From Streptomyces sp. NBC_01283 (GTDB lineage: Bacteria > Actinomycetota > Actinomycetes > Streptomycetales > Streptomycetaceae), in contig NZ_CP108430.1 in NCBI RefSeq assembly GCF_041435335.1, positions 9,086,001-9,150,000 of the forward strand: DNA of 64,000 nt. Reading direction: 5' to 3'. Numbering within the stretch: position 1 is the stretch's first letter; the number at the start of each line of letters is the position of its first letter. This document shows, one piece after another, positions 62,678 to 64,000 of this stretch. Under the pieces are notes generated by a model, which was not told the DNA's origin, ran no database searches, and was given only the letters and a program-made list of their open reading frames with translations. Made by a program: the position numbers and the translations under genes.

Positions 62678-63469
62678 ATGCCTCGTTCTATCGCTCTCAT
62701 CACTGGCGCTTCCTCCGGCATCGGCGCCGAATACGCCCGTCTCCTGGCGGACGACCACGACCTCGTCCTGGTGGCGCGCCGCGCGGACCGGCTCGGTGAC
62801 CTCGCCGGGCAGCTCCGCGCCCGGGGTGCAGCCGTGGAGGTGCTGCCCGCCGATCTCGGCATGCACGAGGGCATCGCCGCCGTCGCCGGCCGCCTCGGCG
62901 CGGGGGACGTGCGCCTGCTGGTCAGCAATGCCGGCGCCGGCGGATATGCCCCGCTCGTCGACGTCGACCCCGCAGACATCGACCGCCTGCTCACCCTCAA
63001 CGCAGTGGCCCCCGTTCAGCTGGTCCGTGCCGCGCTTCCCGGAATGCTCGCCGCCGGAGAAGGCGCGATCATCACGGTGGCTTCGCTGCTGGCCTTCAGC
63101 GGGGGCCTCAACGATCCCCGCGCCCCCCGACGCACTCTCTACACGGCGGCGAAGGCCGCCACCGTCGCCTTCACCCGGACCCTCGCAGGTGAGCTCGCCG
63201 ACACGCCCATCCGTACACAGCTGCTGCTGCCCGGCGTCGTGGCCACGCAGTGGAACGAAGGCGCCGGCCGCGACATCCCCTGGGCGATGACGCCGCAGGA
63301 CGTCGCCTCGGCCAGCCTTGCCGGCCTGCGCCTGGGGGAGGCCGTGTGCACACCTGGTCTGGAGGACCAGGACGCAGCCCTTGACGCCCTGCTGGCCGCG
63401 GAGTCCGCTCTGCTCACCGGCGGCAACCAGCCCATCCCCGCGGCTCGATACCGCGGCCCGCAGGCGTAG
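62678..63469 (+). CDS. short-chain dehydrogenase/reductase
   Basis: A 263-residue SDR. The cofactor motif ALITGASSGIGAEYARLLA is at about residues 6-24, LLVSNAGAGG is the NAG motif, and the catalytic Ser and YxxxK lie in ITVASLLAFSGG and LYTAAKAA. No ribosome site precedes ATG 62678, and the promoter position predicts a leaderless mRNA. It diverges from the MarR gene, its likely repressor. The substrate is unknown. Confidence 0.87.
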   Translation: MPRSIALITGASSGIGAEYARLLADDHDLVLVARRADRLGDLAGQLRARGAAVEVLPADLGMHEGIAAVAGRLGAGDVRLLVSNAGAGGYAPLVDVDPADIDRLLTLNAVAPVQLVRAALPGMLAAGEGAIITVASLLAFSGGLNDPRAPRRTLYTAAKAATVAFTRTLAGELADTPIRTQLLLPGVVATQWNEGAGRDIPWAMTPQDVASASLAGLRLGEAVCTPGLEDQDAALDALLAAESALLTGGNQPIPAARYRGPQA

Positions 63470-63757
63470 CAGCGGGCGCCTCCTCAGTGCTGCCCCCGAC
63501 CGGGCCGTGGGGCGCCTTCTGACGGTCGCGCCACGGCCGCCCGCCGAGGGCGCTTCCGGATATGCGGCTACCCGTGCCCATCTGCCAAACCTTCGGCATG
63601 GCACACGTTCTCAAATGATCTCGTCCGCGCAGTCCTTCACGTCGGCCCGCACCGACCGCAGTCCAGCGGCCACTCGTGCCGAAGACCACGTCCGCCGCCT
63701 GCCCTTGCCCATGGGTGCGGCTCACGCGGGCGGCCGCAAGAAAGCAGGGGAAGACCT

Positions 63758-64000
63758 ATGGCCGACAACATTCCGACGATCACACGTGACGGCGTCATCG
63801 GACACGACGCGACCGAGATCGTCACCATCGACCAGGCCACCGGCGCCGAGTTCGCGCGATACCCCGTGGCCGGCGAGGAAGAGGCGGTCGTGGCCGTCGC
63901 CGCCGCACGCTCGGTCGCCGGCGCATGGTGGGACCTCGGCTTCGAGGGCCGTGCGGAGGGGCTGCGCGCGTGGCGGCGGCAGATAGCTTTGAGCGGTGAG
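63758..64000 (+). CDS. aldehyde dehydrogenase family protein, N-terminal part
   Basis: The first 81 residues of an NAD(P)-dependent aldehyde dehydrogenase. ATG at 63758 has AGGGGA upstream. IVTIDQATGAEFARYPVAGE and AARSVAGAWWDLGFEGRAEG match the family start (NPATGE...; A...AFxxWxxxxxxxR). The catalytic part lies beyond the window. Confidence 0.75.
   Translation, partial: MADNIPTITRDGVIGHDATEIVTIDQATGAEFARYPVAGEEEAVVAVAAARSVAGAWWDLGFEGRAEGLRAWRRQIALSGE

Overview
The window is high-GC DNA with GC-rich third codon positions, GGAGG-type ribosome sites, many GTG starts and families typical of the genus (DUF5994, SCO6745, DUF6233, GAF-ANTAR proteins, DUF5937 regulators). It is chromosomal DNA of a Streptomyces or close relative. 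The mix of catabolic, stress and accessory genes with many decayed insertion sequences suggests a chromosome-arm location; that location is an inference.

1-12.5 kb is a xylan-degradation region. On the minus strand lie a LacI repressor, an ABC sugar importer (lipoprotein plus two permeases), a GH3 glycosidase and the start of a secreted GH10 xylanase, in the order of the bxlR-bxlEFGA locus. Beyond a divergent ThuA / Gfo-Idh-MocA pair come a secreted CE4 deacetylase, a Tat-type GH11 xylanase and a second LacI repressor. Secreted enzymes would cut and deacetylate xylan, BxlEFG would import xylo-oligosaccharides, BxlA would hydrolyse them, and the LacI proteins would sense them. Several CCGAAA/TTCCGGAA palindromes lie at the expected control points.

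12.5-36 kb is an accessory zone. Intact genes (a DUF5937/ArsR regulator, three small secreted proteins, a peptidase S51 protein, two DUF4386 membrane proteins, an ECF sigma factor with a membrane partner, a CGNR regulator with a metallo-hydrolase, a clavaminate-synthase-like oxygenase with an unknown partner, a YbhB protein) alternate with debris of ISKra4, IS701-like, IS630 (two), ISL3 and IS3 elements, a resolvase, an integrase, a DNA ligase and a flavin monooxygenase. One IS110-family transposase looks intact. A TagC-like secreted protein is cut by a single amber codon. A 478-bp element with 28-bp terminal inverted repeats carries a small membrane-protein gene.

36-55 kb starts with a GntR/SCO6745 pair and continues as a stress and signalling island: DUF5994, a band-7/SPFH protein, ANTAR and GAF-ANTAR regulators, STAS anti-sigma antagonists, an RsbW-like kinase remnant, Asp23/Gls24, CsbD, PRC-barrel, DUF1206, two paralogous GNAT proteins and several one- or two-helix membrane proteins. 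Four-base overlaps couple many of them. The content resembles a general or osmotic stress regulon; that is an inference from gene content.

55-64 kb holds regulator/target pairs (TetR with a quinone oxidoreductase, PadR with a MATE exporter, MarR with a short-chain dehydrogenase), each with a clear palindrome between the divergent genes. Transposon scars (IS5, a TnpB tail, an IS1182 fragment fused to an oxidoreductase tail) lie between them, and the window ends in the start of an aldehyde dehydrogenase gene. No rRNA, tRNA or CRISPR array was seen.
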